NCBI GenBank assembly: GCA_910591455.2
Contig: OU342808.1
Span: forward strand, 9,519,904-9,583,903
Length of the DNA stretch: 64,000 nt
Source: Pholis gunnellus
Lineage: Eukaryota; Chordata; Actinopteri; Perciformes; Pholidae
Direction of reading: 5' to 3'
Below are positions 26,470 through 36,974 of this stretch, piece by piece. Position 1 is the first letter of the stretch. Each line of letters opens with the position of its first letter. The position numbers and the translations under genes are program-made. The notes beneath the pieces were generated by a model. The model was given only the letters and a program-made list of their open reading frames with translations, searched no databases and was not told the origin of the DNA.

Positions 26470-26770
26470 ACTCCTTTTAAAAGTGAAAGGAATATTGCAT
26501 CATTTTAGAAAACATGCATATATGCAGATAGATGCCACTTTAATATCTGTACACTAACTATGTAGCTACAGCCAGTAGCCATTTAGATTAGCTTAGCACC
26601 AAGTTTGGAAACATGTGAAAACTGCTTTGCTCTGTCCCAAGCTAACAGACTCTGCCAACCAGCTCCTATAAAGCTCACTAGTTATATCATGTTTGTTTCG
26701 CCTGTTTAAAAAAACAAAAAAAATGCAGTGAATTCAGTCAATACCAGTGTGTTAATGTATATTATTTACA
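26470..26770 (+). mobile_element. Teleost interspersed repeat (TTAGCTTAGCA family)
   Basis: Contains in order GTAGCTACAGCCAGTAGCC, GATTAGCTTAGCACCAAG, TGGAAACATGTGAAAACTGC, GCTCTGTCC, CTCCTATAAAGCTCACTAG, TTATATCATGTTTGTTT. This is the familiar sequence order of a very common percomorph repeat (GCTTAGCATAAAGACTGGAA ... CTCTAAAGCTCACTAATTAA ... TATATCTTGTTTGTTT). It is non-coding and diverged. I know the family by sequence but not its class; a nonautonomous DNA transposon or a SINE is possible. Confidence 0.65.
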
Positions 26771-27416
26771 GTGCCGTGTGTGTTGGAAAGTATGTGCAGG
26801 CAAATACTGCAATAATGCACATAACATGCATAACTATTAAACAGTTGTACAGCTATCCAGTACACCTTGCAACCTCAGATAACTGTTGATCCATAGAAAC
26901 AATGTAATGCTGTCCAGCGCTCCCTTACCACACTCATTCTCTACCACTTACATTGTAACATTAAGTCGCACACATGCTCACACGGCTCTAATCCTAACGG
27001 AACAGATGGAAAGAGATCTTGAACAGTAAAAGTTGATGGCCTCATAAAACCGCAATGAAATACTCTACTGTATCTATCCGTCTATCCGTCCATCCTTGTC
27101 CACAGGACCAGCAGCGTCTACAAACGACTCCAGGAATGCAGGTCAGCAACGCTGCAGTGATAGAAACCAACTCATCTCCTGCATGCTCCCCGAGCAGACA
27201 CCCTGCCACATTTGATCTTGAATCTCCTTAACAGTTAACAGCCATCACACTTTAATGACCATCACCTACACGTTTGCTATCACAACTCGCCTCAGGGAAC
27301 CACACACCCACAGAGACTAGCTGGATTCAGTAAACATAAATATCAGCACAAGAACCGAAGCTGATCAGCAGTAAACACAGCCAACAGTTAATAACAGGAG
27401 AGGAGAGGGTTAACAA

Positions 27417-27960
27417 GAGTTGGAGAGGAACTGTAATAGAGGATGAGCGATGACAGGGAGGAGCAAGGCAAGGCAAAAGATGAACGGTAATAAAGGAGAG
27501 GAATGAGAGGAGAGGGGGAAGGAACGTGAAGAGAGAGATATACAGGTTAGAGGCCGACCGTGAAGATGAGAATGTAGGAAGGCAGAGCGAGAGGATATCA
27601 AGGAGTTAATGGATGAAAAACATGCGAAAGAGACAGACGATGGAAGGAAATAGAAGAATGACAGGAAAAGAAGGAAAGCAGAGGTCTGAGAAGAGTGACA
27701 TGCTGTCTGAAAGCCAGAAGAATAAGATGATGGAGGGGGGGGGGGGGGGGGGGGGGCAGTAAGGGCCAGAGACGAAGAAAGAAAAGGAGGCGCAATATGA
27801 AGATAGAGAGAGATCAGAGCAAAGACAATGAGCAGAGAGAAAGAAAGGAACATTAAGGGCATTTTTATGGAGAGAGGAAGAAAAGAAGGATTAGGGAAAT
27901 CATAAATTTATAGAAGAAAGATGGAAGGACATGAAGACTGACGGACATAAAAAGAATGTA
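27417..27960. repeat. Long purine-rich tract with a 22-base G run
   Basis: Over about 540 bp the plus strand is overwhelmingly A and G. It encloses an uninterrupted run of 22 G at 27735-27756. Such tracts can form triplex or quadruplex structures. Confidence 0.85.
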
Positions 27961-29817
27961 TAAAAACTAAGTAGGGCAGAAAACTGCCTCTCTAGTGCTC
28001 AGCCTCCATCTCCTCCTCTTTCTCTCTATCATTCTTTCTTATTTCTATCCTTAGCAGCACCATTACTCAGGGAGGACTACCACCGTACAAAATGATCTAG
28101 TTTACAGGAATAGGAGTTGGAGACCTACATAGTCAAAATCAGCACTGGACCCTCCATCCTCCTGCTTAAATTGTCACAGACGTGGTGACGCAGGTTCCTG
28201 TGATCTCTGTCATCATACATACCGATTCAGGGTTCCCCAGCCCAAGGACGATACGTAAAGACCGACCAACGGTGCTCATTAGGAGAGCTCTCTCAGCAGG
28301 GGGGGGGGTCTGCGAAACACGATCCGTGTCACCGCCGTACACAGCAACACTATTTGGACATCAGCAAAGGCAAGCTGGACCAAAGCCTTCTTTTTCTGCT
28401 TAACCCTCTGGATCAATATCCCCGGACAAAAAACATCCCGAGAACAAAGGCCAAGAAAGAGAATCGATCGCTGTCCTGCTTTAGTTTGTACAAGTGTTCA
28501 CGTTCATGCAGCTGAAAGGTGGCACGAGTTAGCGCGAGACGTAAGCAGTTAAAAGGTGGACTTTCGGGAGAAAGATTGTTAATATTTGAAGTCAACACCC
28601 AAACAAATAAGCCCCTTCAGATGTAGCGCCCCTCTCGCTCCCACTGACGTATTCTTCATAGACGTACGGTCTTTTCTCTTGTGCACGAGCATGAGCGCCC
28701 CCTGATGCTGATGGGCTGGAATAGTGTTGTCATATGTCACAGTACTATCAAAAGGGATATTTACTGACACATTGTTGATGAAAGTTGTGTATGTATCGGT
28801 CACAATGATTTACAAATAGACGTTGCAGGTTAAGTACTGGATAACATGATATATAACACTTGTTAAATCCCTTGCACAGTTTCAAGATAAAAGACCACAA
28901 GGATAGATAAAGATAAAGTCTACTGGCCAGGTGAGGACATATCAGATGATGATCGAACCAGAAAAACAGACAAGAGCCAGAACAAATGTTCAAACATCCA
29001 AAGTACTCTCAGGTGACAAATGAGCAGCTGTTTTCTTTTGTTTTAACCGATGTTAAGCACACAGTCCATTGTAAATTGTAAGGAAGCCGCAAAGTGTTTC
29101 TTTTCTTGATGATCTGTCTTTTGTCCTGTAGAGGGATTCTGTATAAGCAGAGTAAACATGTCTTTAGCTTTTTATAAGGTCCCACAGGGACATATCTGAT
29201 TATCCGGTCACTATTTTTATTGCCTGGTCTTGGCATTGGCTGTCAGTTACTTTTGGCTTTCTTACATATCTAATAAGTTATCTGTCAGCAGTCTTTGACA
29301 TCATGGAAAGTGATATATCTGCTACTTACAACAAGGAGTAGAATAGGCATAACTCGTAAAAAAATAAAGTCGGTCATACTTTATGTATTTTTAAATAGTA
29401 GCAGCAACGAAATATGTCAAATGTTCATCATATCGCTCTTTTTCTCTTCCATCTATCAGTCAATGATGTCCTGTGCCCAAATTGCTGATTCCTCTGCACG
29501 TAAAAAAAGTCGCTCCACACCTCAGTATGCGTCTTTTGAGATGGAGAGAGAAGAAAAGCAGAATGAGAGACAAAGGGGGAAGAATATGCATGATCTACTG
29601 AAATGTTTCTCCATTCAAATGTAATAGCCCATGAACAGACGATAAACGATCCTCAACTATCCCTCAGCTCCTCTCATTCTTTTCAGAAGCGACTGAAGAG
29701 AGAGGGGATGAAGTGACGGGTGGGTGTGAAGTCAGGACAAAAAGAGAGTAACAAGCTCAAATTCACTAAAGCTGCGACCTTGAATACGCTCGGCTGTATG
29801 CATGCGTTACATGCATT

Positions 29818-29840
29818 CACACACACACACACACACACAC
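29818..29840. repeat. (CA)n microsatellite
   Basis: 23 bp of CA. Confidence 0.92.
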
Positions 29841-31067
29841 AACCTCACAAACACTTGACCGCAAATTGTATCATCCTGGGGTAAAAACTTTTTTTTTTGG
29901 TGGACAGAGCGAGCTAAGGAGCTGCTTGCTGCAGCTGCAAAAAGGAGGCAAAAGTTGCACAAATCTAGGGAGAATAGAAAATGACAGAGAAGAGAGTGAA
30001 AAAGACAGAGCAAGTGTGAGCTAAACATCAAGAGCTTTTGATTCCCCCCATAAAATGTTCCTTTTAAGAATGCCCATGAAATTAACTCGCTGAAAGAAAG
30101 CAATCTCAATCGATTCACTCCCCTCTAAAACAATCTTTCAAACAGTCACAATACCTCCAGCTCTAAAGAGTCTCTGCGGGATGTTAAAGAGATTCTCGCC
30201 TCTTCTCTCTAACCCCGCTCTTTTTTTCCCTCTCTGTCTTACTCTTTCTCAGTTTCCCTTAGACCTTAGCAGCCATCTTTACACTGGCACACTGACAGAA
30301 AGAGGAGGAATCGTTAATCTTTACAATGAGAATGGATGCTGCTTCACACTTTTTAATTTATGTTGGGCCCTCTTCCCACACTGCACCTTGCGCTCTTCAC
30401 AAGGTCCCAGAATATGATGTGCCGATGCATATGTAGATGTTGTCCACATATCTAAAGACTGTTTTAGTATGTCTCTTACACAGGGTCAAAATTTTAAAAA
30501 AATGACGACAAAATAATCTATGTGTAAACCAGTAATGGCAATATAATGTCTCTGCTGATGGATGCTATATTTGTATCTGAGGATTAAACATAAAGAAGGT
30601 TGTAAATCACATTCCCAAAGATTTATCATGCATTCACTTTTTTCAGAGTTCTCGCACATTTACAAATGTAATTTGCCATCATTTACCAAAAACAAAAAGC
30701 AGGTTTGGCTTTATTTACAGCTGAATTAGATCACAATGACTGGACTGACATTTGGTAGACTGAGAGGCCCTTCAGTTTTTCTCTATACTGCATCATAAAT
30801 TGGCTTACAAAGTAGGTGTGCAAAATGGTCCATTATTCATTATGGCTTTGAGAACACAGTGAATTTACTTACTAACTACAGTTGTGAGAGCTAACAAGAT
30901 AAGCATCTCAGCTGTCATTTCTCTTTACTCAAATTCATGCAAACTCTCACTTGCAAGCACAATGTGACTTGTCAGTGAGGAGTGAGGCATGCACTCCTGC
31001 CATCGAAATAACTGGACCCTCCTAGAACACAGCAACACTCAAGGTATCCCGGTTAAAGTAGAGTGGA

Positions 31068-31083
31068 GCTGTCCTAGGACAGC
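31068..31083. repeat. 16-bp perfect palindrome
   Basis: GCTGTCCTAGGACAGC equals its own reverse complement. Confidence 0.95.
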
Positions 31084-31452
31084 GTGACCAGGGCAGGAGA
31101 ATCCCTGATGGATGCCTGGAGGCCCTAAAACCTTGGTGAGGAGAGGAGAGGAACTTCTAAAAAGCTAACTTCTGCACTTTCGGGGATCAGCGAACAAACA
31201 CAAGTGGGAGAGAAAAGGAGGAGGACAACTGAGAAAAGTAGGAGAATGTTCTGGAAAAGAAGGCGAGGGAGAGGATGAGTGTGATGGTCGACCTCGTGAA
31301 GTGGCAGACGCAGTAGAAATAGCTGCCCCACTTGTAGACACACTTTCTGTTGCTCGCCGATTGTCCTCGATGCACTGGGGTAGCTAACCTAAATAGGCCT
31401 GCCGCACGCTGCGGCATCTCTCCCACACACTCACAAACACACACAAACACGC

Positions 31453-31456
<4 letters not shown>

Positions 31457-31504
<48 letters not shown>

Positions 31505-31528
31505 TCTCTCTCTCTCACTCTCTCTCTG
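31457..31528. repeat. Compound (TG)n-(CT)n microsatellite
   Basis: About 43 bp of TG switching abruptly to CT with one CACT interruption. Confidence 0.95.
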
Positions 31529-32762
31529 CCTAACACACACAGATATGCACACATGGGAGGGGGGAGGGGGGGAGGCTAAAATCAGGCCACACATGCTGTA
31601 GCTACCGCTGAGTTAAGTCACCTGTGCTGCTAGCCTAGCTTGCTAGCGGGCAGCCAGCTGCTCCTCTAATTAAGAGCCCATCTACTCAAGGGGCCTGAGC
31701 ATATGGAGGACTCTATAGCTAGGAACTGGTTTTATAATAGATAGCAATGCCATACGCTTGAGTACCGGCCAGAATTCCCAAAGTTGGATGTACTGCATTA
31801 GGAAGATAAGGTTATTGTGGTAAAGACCAGACACTGTGCAGTAAAGGAGTTACTATGACACTTTTAGCATACGCTCTGAGACAGTGATGAGCTTATTCAG
31901 TGGATATTTGCGTATTGCACTCCTCCTTTTGAATGGACCAGTATTGTATATCTAGTATGTCATATCGTGCTGTTTTCCACCTGCAGAGCATTTGAGACAG
32001 TTAGTGGCACTACTTGAATTTCAATGATTACCCGCAAATTAATCAAAGCACTTCACCTCAGAGAGGTGATATAATTGAGTGTATCTTCAAAGATTCAATC
32101 TCTCCTCATATACACTGTACTGTAAGGAGCAAAGACAGACATCAAGGTGTCTGAGATTAGTTTGAATTAAATTATTAATTAAATCAGAAAGTCAGAAAAA
32201 AATGACCAGAACTGGCAACAACATAAAACAACATGAAAACACATGTTCATTTTTTCTATGGGTTTTCTTGTCCAGAGAAAGAACATCTTGGAGAAACAAG
32301 ATACTTCAACTAAATGCATTCTCTGTTGGTGGGATCTTCATACTGATCTATGAAATATGCCATGTGAGGCATGACAACAGATAGAAACACACAAATAAGC
32401 AGAATATTGAATGAGTTATAACATCTGAGGTATAAATGCAATCTATTTGACTGAAGTTACTTTGGTACCTTCAACAGTAGTTTTATTGACTTTGCTGTCC
32501 AAGGCCAGGACTAATGGCTACTTCACAAAACAAGCACACACACACAGACTGGCATGGGCAGACACACTGAATGACAAACACATGGGCAGGCATACAAATG
32601 TGCACACTAACACATACCGCACACACAAACCCACACCACCCTTACTTGCTGTAGCCTCCAGTACCGACAAATATACAATTATGTGGGGCCATTTCAGGCT
32701 ACGTTATGAGAAATGCATTAGTCAGTGATGGCAAATGGAGCACGGCGCAGACATATCTATAG

Positions 32763-32763
<1 letters not shown>

Positions 32764-32844
<81 letters not shown>
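32764..32844. repeat. (TG)n microsatellite
   Basis: About 81 bp of uninterrupted TG. Confidence 0.97.
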
Positions 32845-32846
<2 letters not shown>

Positions 32847-34478
32847 ATGTGTGTGCATGTGTGAGAAAGTGAAAGAAAGAAGATTAACATCTGGCTCTTA
32901 CCAGCAACCTTCAACTGTAAAAGCCTCTCCATTCAGCTAATTAACCGTCTTTACCGTCATCTGAGGGTGGCAGGCACGTGTTCCATCTGCAGTTATGTGT
33001 TCCGTCTCATTTGAGTTGCACACTTTCTTTAAGCACAGACAAACCAAATTCACTGTGAATAACCTATATTGCAAAACAACCGAACTGAAGTCCACATATC
33101 AAACTAGTCTGTCCGTTCAATATTCTACAAAGGCTGCAAGATCATCGAGCAAAAACATCATGACAGGTTAAGACGGCAAGAATATTGTGAAGATGAACTG
33201 GACAAAAGAAGTTCACTTAGCGCAGGGAAAAATTAGATGACAATAAACCCTCTTGTTTTCTGTTGGAAAGACCACTGTGGACCATTTCCTTGATTCCAAT
33301 GGGGTCTGGCAAATGTAGCACCTGAAGCTTAGTAGGCTAGTAGTGGCAGTAGACCTGTGGCTGCAAAGAACAACATGATGTGTATTAACGGAATCATTAC
33401 TGTGCAATTAACTGTTATAGCTACAGCGCGTGACTTTCCTCAGGATTCACTACTCTACTGTGAAACTGCGAGTACTTCCTAATGGGAAGAGCAGTTCTTT
33501 AAATGGAATAAAAAGGTGCCAATGTGATTTGCCATGATTGTAACACATCTTCTGATCATATGTGCAGTTATCAATGGGAGAATCTCAGATATACAAAGCA
33601 TATAAGTACGAGAATATAAAGTAAGTGCTCTGTGAAGCCGGTAACTAAAGCACAGTAGTGTAAGAGTTGGTGTTCGGCAGCAGACGGAGAGGTTTATTTC
33701 TGTTATGTGCATTTATTTTGACACTGTATGAGTAAAGTCAAACATTATCTGTGTGCATGTGTGTAAGTCACTGTATGTTAGTGTGAGTATTGTGCACCCA
33801 CTCGCTCACACAATGAAACAGCTTTCCTCCGTTAACAATGTTTCTTGCCAACTTTATACGCAGCAGGATTGAAAGGTATAAAGAAACTTTGAGAGGAGAT
33901 GAAAAAAGTGTTTTAAAACAAGGAGACGAGAAACAAAGAAACAGACCCCAAACTCTGCTCTTGTTTCCGTTACAGGCAGCCATTTTTAGACAGTCATCCA
34001 TTAGGCCTGCTGCGTTCCCATACTGTCAGCCCCTAGTGAAGCCAAAGAGGCCATGTCAAGGGCCTAGGTAGGAAGCAGCACAGCACCCTCTCTCAGCACT
34101 GTGGGAATTGGAGGTAGGAGGGGAGGAGCAGGTAGTGGACTATAATATGAATGTCACTGCAGTACAACATCTTTAGAATGAGGAAGATGGATTATTGCTT
34201 AAGCTCAATGTGAAAACGCTCTTTAAGAAATGGGAAAGAAAGGAGGGAAGAAAGGGTGGCGGCTGAGGCTCAGCATAAAATACATTGTCACAGATAGGAT
34301 AACAAAGAAAGTGGACAGAGAAGGAAGAGGCTTGCAGTAAAGATTTTTGTGAGAATTGATTTTCATTTACTTATTTGTAATCTTATAGATTCAGGCGTTG
34401 TGCTTACATAAAGCACATTTCCCACGCTTGAAATGCGGCGCAGAGTGTATTGTTTGCGTCTGTCAGAGCGAAAGAGAC

Positions 34479-34481
<3 letters not shown>

Positions 34482-34517
<36 letters not shown>
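34482..34517. repeat. (GT)18 microsatellite beside a splice donor
   Basis: Pure (GT)18 on the plus strand, so CA repeat in the minus-strand transcript. It begins 18 nt past the donor of the 34536-34616 exon. CA-rich intronic repeats next to donors are known binding sites of hnRNP L in vertebrates. Confidence 0.9.
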
Positions 34518-34518
<1 letters not shown>

Positions 34519-34535
34519 GTCTGTGTGTATCTCAC

Positions 34536-34616
34536 CTCTGGCCCTATGTGCTCCGTCTGTGTTGCACGGTCAGTCATTTGGCAGTCTTTCATCTTCTGGG
34601 CAGCTTTGGCACTCTC
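34536..34616 (-). CDS. ccser1: CCSER1-like internal exon (TQTE motif, candidate LC8 site)
   Basis: Exon of 81 bp, 27 codons, phase 0-0. The acceptor is gtgtttgtgttgtacgcag and the donor GAG|gtgaga. It encodes ESAKAAQKMKDCQMTDRATQ, then TEHIGPE. The DRATQTE core aligns with DKSTQTE in human CCSER1 and DKYTQT in CCSER2 (both from memory), directly after the coiled coil, so order and spacing match the family. The pattern [K/R]-x-T-Q-T is the classic short linear motif bound by dynein light chain LC8 (DYNLL1/2), which usually sits beside dimeric coiled coils in its clients; LC8 binding here is inference. A (CA)18 tract starts 18 nt downstream of the donor in the transcript, and the acceptor is UG-rich instead of pyrimidine-rich. 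Both suggest regulated inclusion. Confidence 0.88.
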
Positions 34617-34889
34617 CTGCGTACAACACAAACACACACTCATCAGCCGTGTCCAAAATCTGACAAAAACAGAACTTTAAATATGAATAAATCAGAAAAA
34701 CGAAACGCTCTCCCAGCAGACTAATGCCTCCACTCGCAACACTTCCGTGCATAACTAGCTATCAAGAGAAAATAAAAAAATCTGCACCTCTTAAGAACCT
34801 CAGAGCCAAATCATTTTCTCCCCTTTGGCTGCCTCTCCTGGAAATCCAAGAGGTCATAAAACTGGGCTGAATTGCAGGAGAACTTTTCT

Positions 34890-35075
34890 ACAGCAATATT
34901 GGAGCAGGGACCTTCCTCAAAGTGCACCAGTAGAGAAGAATTCATAAAAAAGTGACGGCTTGTACTGGCCAGCCTACTAGAAAGGTCCTTCTGGGACATA
35001 ATTAATAGGTTTCCTCTGGCAGATTTACAGACGGCTGTGTAGAGAGAAAAGTGTTTGCCCTGTCCTTCAACATAC
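34890..35075. repeat. Diverged direct duplication, copy A
   Basis: Matches copy B at 35540-35730. Shared blocks include GTGAC.GCT.GT..TGGCCAGCC, AGGTCCTTCT.GGA.ATAATTA, ATAGGTTT and CTGGCAGATTTACAGACGG. Both copies are in the same orientation about 650 bp apart, with small indels. No coding potential was seen. Confidence 0.75.
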
Positions 35076-35539
35076 AGCCCTTTGAACATGACCAGGAACC
35101 TGCCGACTCCTGTGTTACCTGTATGGGATTATTTCTGAATGCCAGGTTGCCGGTCCTCTGAATGAGAAGCACTATTTCCACCCGGAGGATTTTATGATGA
35201 CGTCGCTAATCATTCTGTCACGCTCGCACTACGCTGCTCATGGGCTGGGGAACAGAGCAGGTTGTAAGTTGCACTGGATATGAAATATTGAGAAATTCAT
35301 TAACCTTGACTTAAATTAATCACCAGAATTAAGACAAGGTGTAAGGATGGGTTAATGGTAAGGAGAATGAAATAAAGTTAATTTATGGTATGGCTCTAAA
35401 CCCGAACTCACCGTCCTGTTCAAATCCAGCAGAGGCTAGCTGACAGATATGTTCAAAATCAGTTTTCATTGGTCATGCCCATGCCCGCATTAAAAGCAAA
35501 AGGAGCTTTCCGCAGCTAAATGTTGCAGTTGGAGCACAG

Positions 35540-35730
35540 CCCTTCAACAAAATGCAGCAGCAGAGAGAGGAGAAAAGTCATAAATAGTGACAGCTAGTGA
35601 TGGCCAGCCAGCTAGCAGGTCCTTCTAGGAGATAATTAATAGGTTTTCACTGGCAGATTTACAGACGGAGGCAGAGCAAAAAGAGCGTTGGCTGTGAGCT
35701 GCCCTTTCCTTCAAAATGCTGCACTTTAAC
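35540..35730. repeat. Diverged direct duplication, copy B
   Basis: Same orientation and order as copy A at 34890-35075. The longest shared run covers GATAATTAATAGGTTT with one difference and then CTGGCAGATTTACAGACGG exactly. The copies are flanked by different sequence, which suggests an old local duplication or two insertions of one repeat family. Confidence 0.75.
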
Positions 35731-35980
35731 TTGGCTGTGTCAGGCGAGGTATCCCTTTCCGACTCACGCTGAGACACATATAGACCCTCACAAATGTTCA
35801 CAACACGGACCCTCAAGTGCACAACTTCCTGAAATTTGAAACATTGACAGAATGAACTTTGTTCCAAGGAAGGCCATATGGTGTGAATACAAAATAAGGT
35901 TTGGCTTTGGCTGCAGTAAGGACTCTGGCTGGATCTGACATATACACAAACAGATGTATGCACACTTTTGCTCGTAAAAA

Positions 35981-36004
35981 CACACACACACACACACACA
36001 CACA
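35981..36004. repeat. (CA)12 microsatellite
   Basis: 24 bp of CA in the intron upstream of the TQTE exon. Confidence 0.93.
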
Positions 36005-36947
36005 ACAGGCACACTGCATGTCTGGAAATCAAATCCAGCCGGTGGCAGGAGCCAGAACATCGCTGTCAGAGAGAAGTGCCAAACAAATGAATACACACAC
36101 ATCCAAGGCTGATCAACATCTGTGTGTGTTTGAGCATGGCCTAAAGACTGATGCATGAGTGCACAGACACAGAGAGTAAGAGAGAGAGAGAGAGAAAACA
36201 CATCTACAATACACAAAGGGTGTCGGGGTAATGAGAAAAAGAAGTTAACACCATGTAGATATAAAAGGGTGATCAAACTGTAGACAGACTTGGAGACTTC
36301 AAAAACAAGGCATGTGGTATTCTATATTTGTGTTCCTTCATAACCATGAACACTTCAAGTTTATTTTTGATTAAATCCCACATACCGCTGCTGTAAACAG
36401 TCCCTACAAATGCACTTCTGTTTTATCAACGCTTGCTAAAAAATACAGTGCTTTGCTGTTTTAGGAAACTTCTCATCCTTGTTAAAAGTGGTGACCCGTT
36501 TTTAAAAATGTACATCTTTAGTAGGAATGAATGCCACAAATAGGCTGGGGAGCTCAGAACGTATTGAAAGGCGGACTAATGAGCTGTTGGTTTCCACCAG
36601 ACTTAATGAGAATGAATAACATATAGAATGTCACCAGCCTCATTCCCTTAAATTGGCTACTTCAACTTCAAATGTTTGTGTTGCTCAGTTGTTTGACACT
36701 GTCATAGAGGAGTTACTTTAACTTTAGGTTTATTATTGAGGCATTGATGTAGTTTGTAGTTAGGTGAAATGTATTCTGCTTAATAATCTCTTGACAACGT
36801 CACTATAATCTTTATTTAAACTATAATATAACATCTACTGAAGCAGCCTCCAGACAAATTAATCAGCCTGAGCTACAAGGGACTCCATATAGATAACATT
36901 TCTTCAATAACTTCTAATCAGCTAAAGTAGTCGTGTTTTAGTCATTG

Positions 36948-36974
36948 AATTCCATTTCCATGTGAAATGGAATT
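36948..36974. repeat. Perfect 11-bp hairpin
   Basis: AATTCCATTTC and GAAATGGAATT flank a 5-base loop CATGT. Confidence 0.93.

Larger units (their letters stand above)
25161..34535 (-). other. Probable intron 3' of the TQTE exon (up to 9.4 kb)
   Basis: Starts at donor gtgaga. Its far end is certain only if the 25112-25160 exon is real. It holds a teleost interspersed repeat (26470-26770), a purine-only-like block with a 22-base G run (27417-27960), GT repeats at 31.5 and 32.8 kb, and a 16-bp perfect palindrome (31068-31083). A non-repetitive stretch at 28.16-28.75 kb has no recognised coding capacity. Confidence 0.55.

Noticed and set aside
28182..28403. Complex unique stretch considered as an exon of the gene
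   Set aside because: The acceptor-like TTTCGCAG on the minus strand leads into stops in the required phase, and no protein similarity was seen on either strand.
28579..28803. GALHLKGLICLG on the minus strand as the exon after TQTE
   Set aside because: Weak resemblance only, and no usable donor follows.
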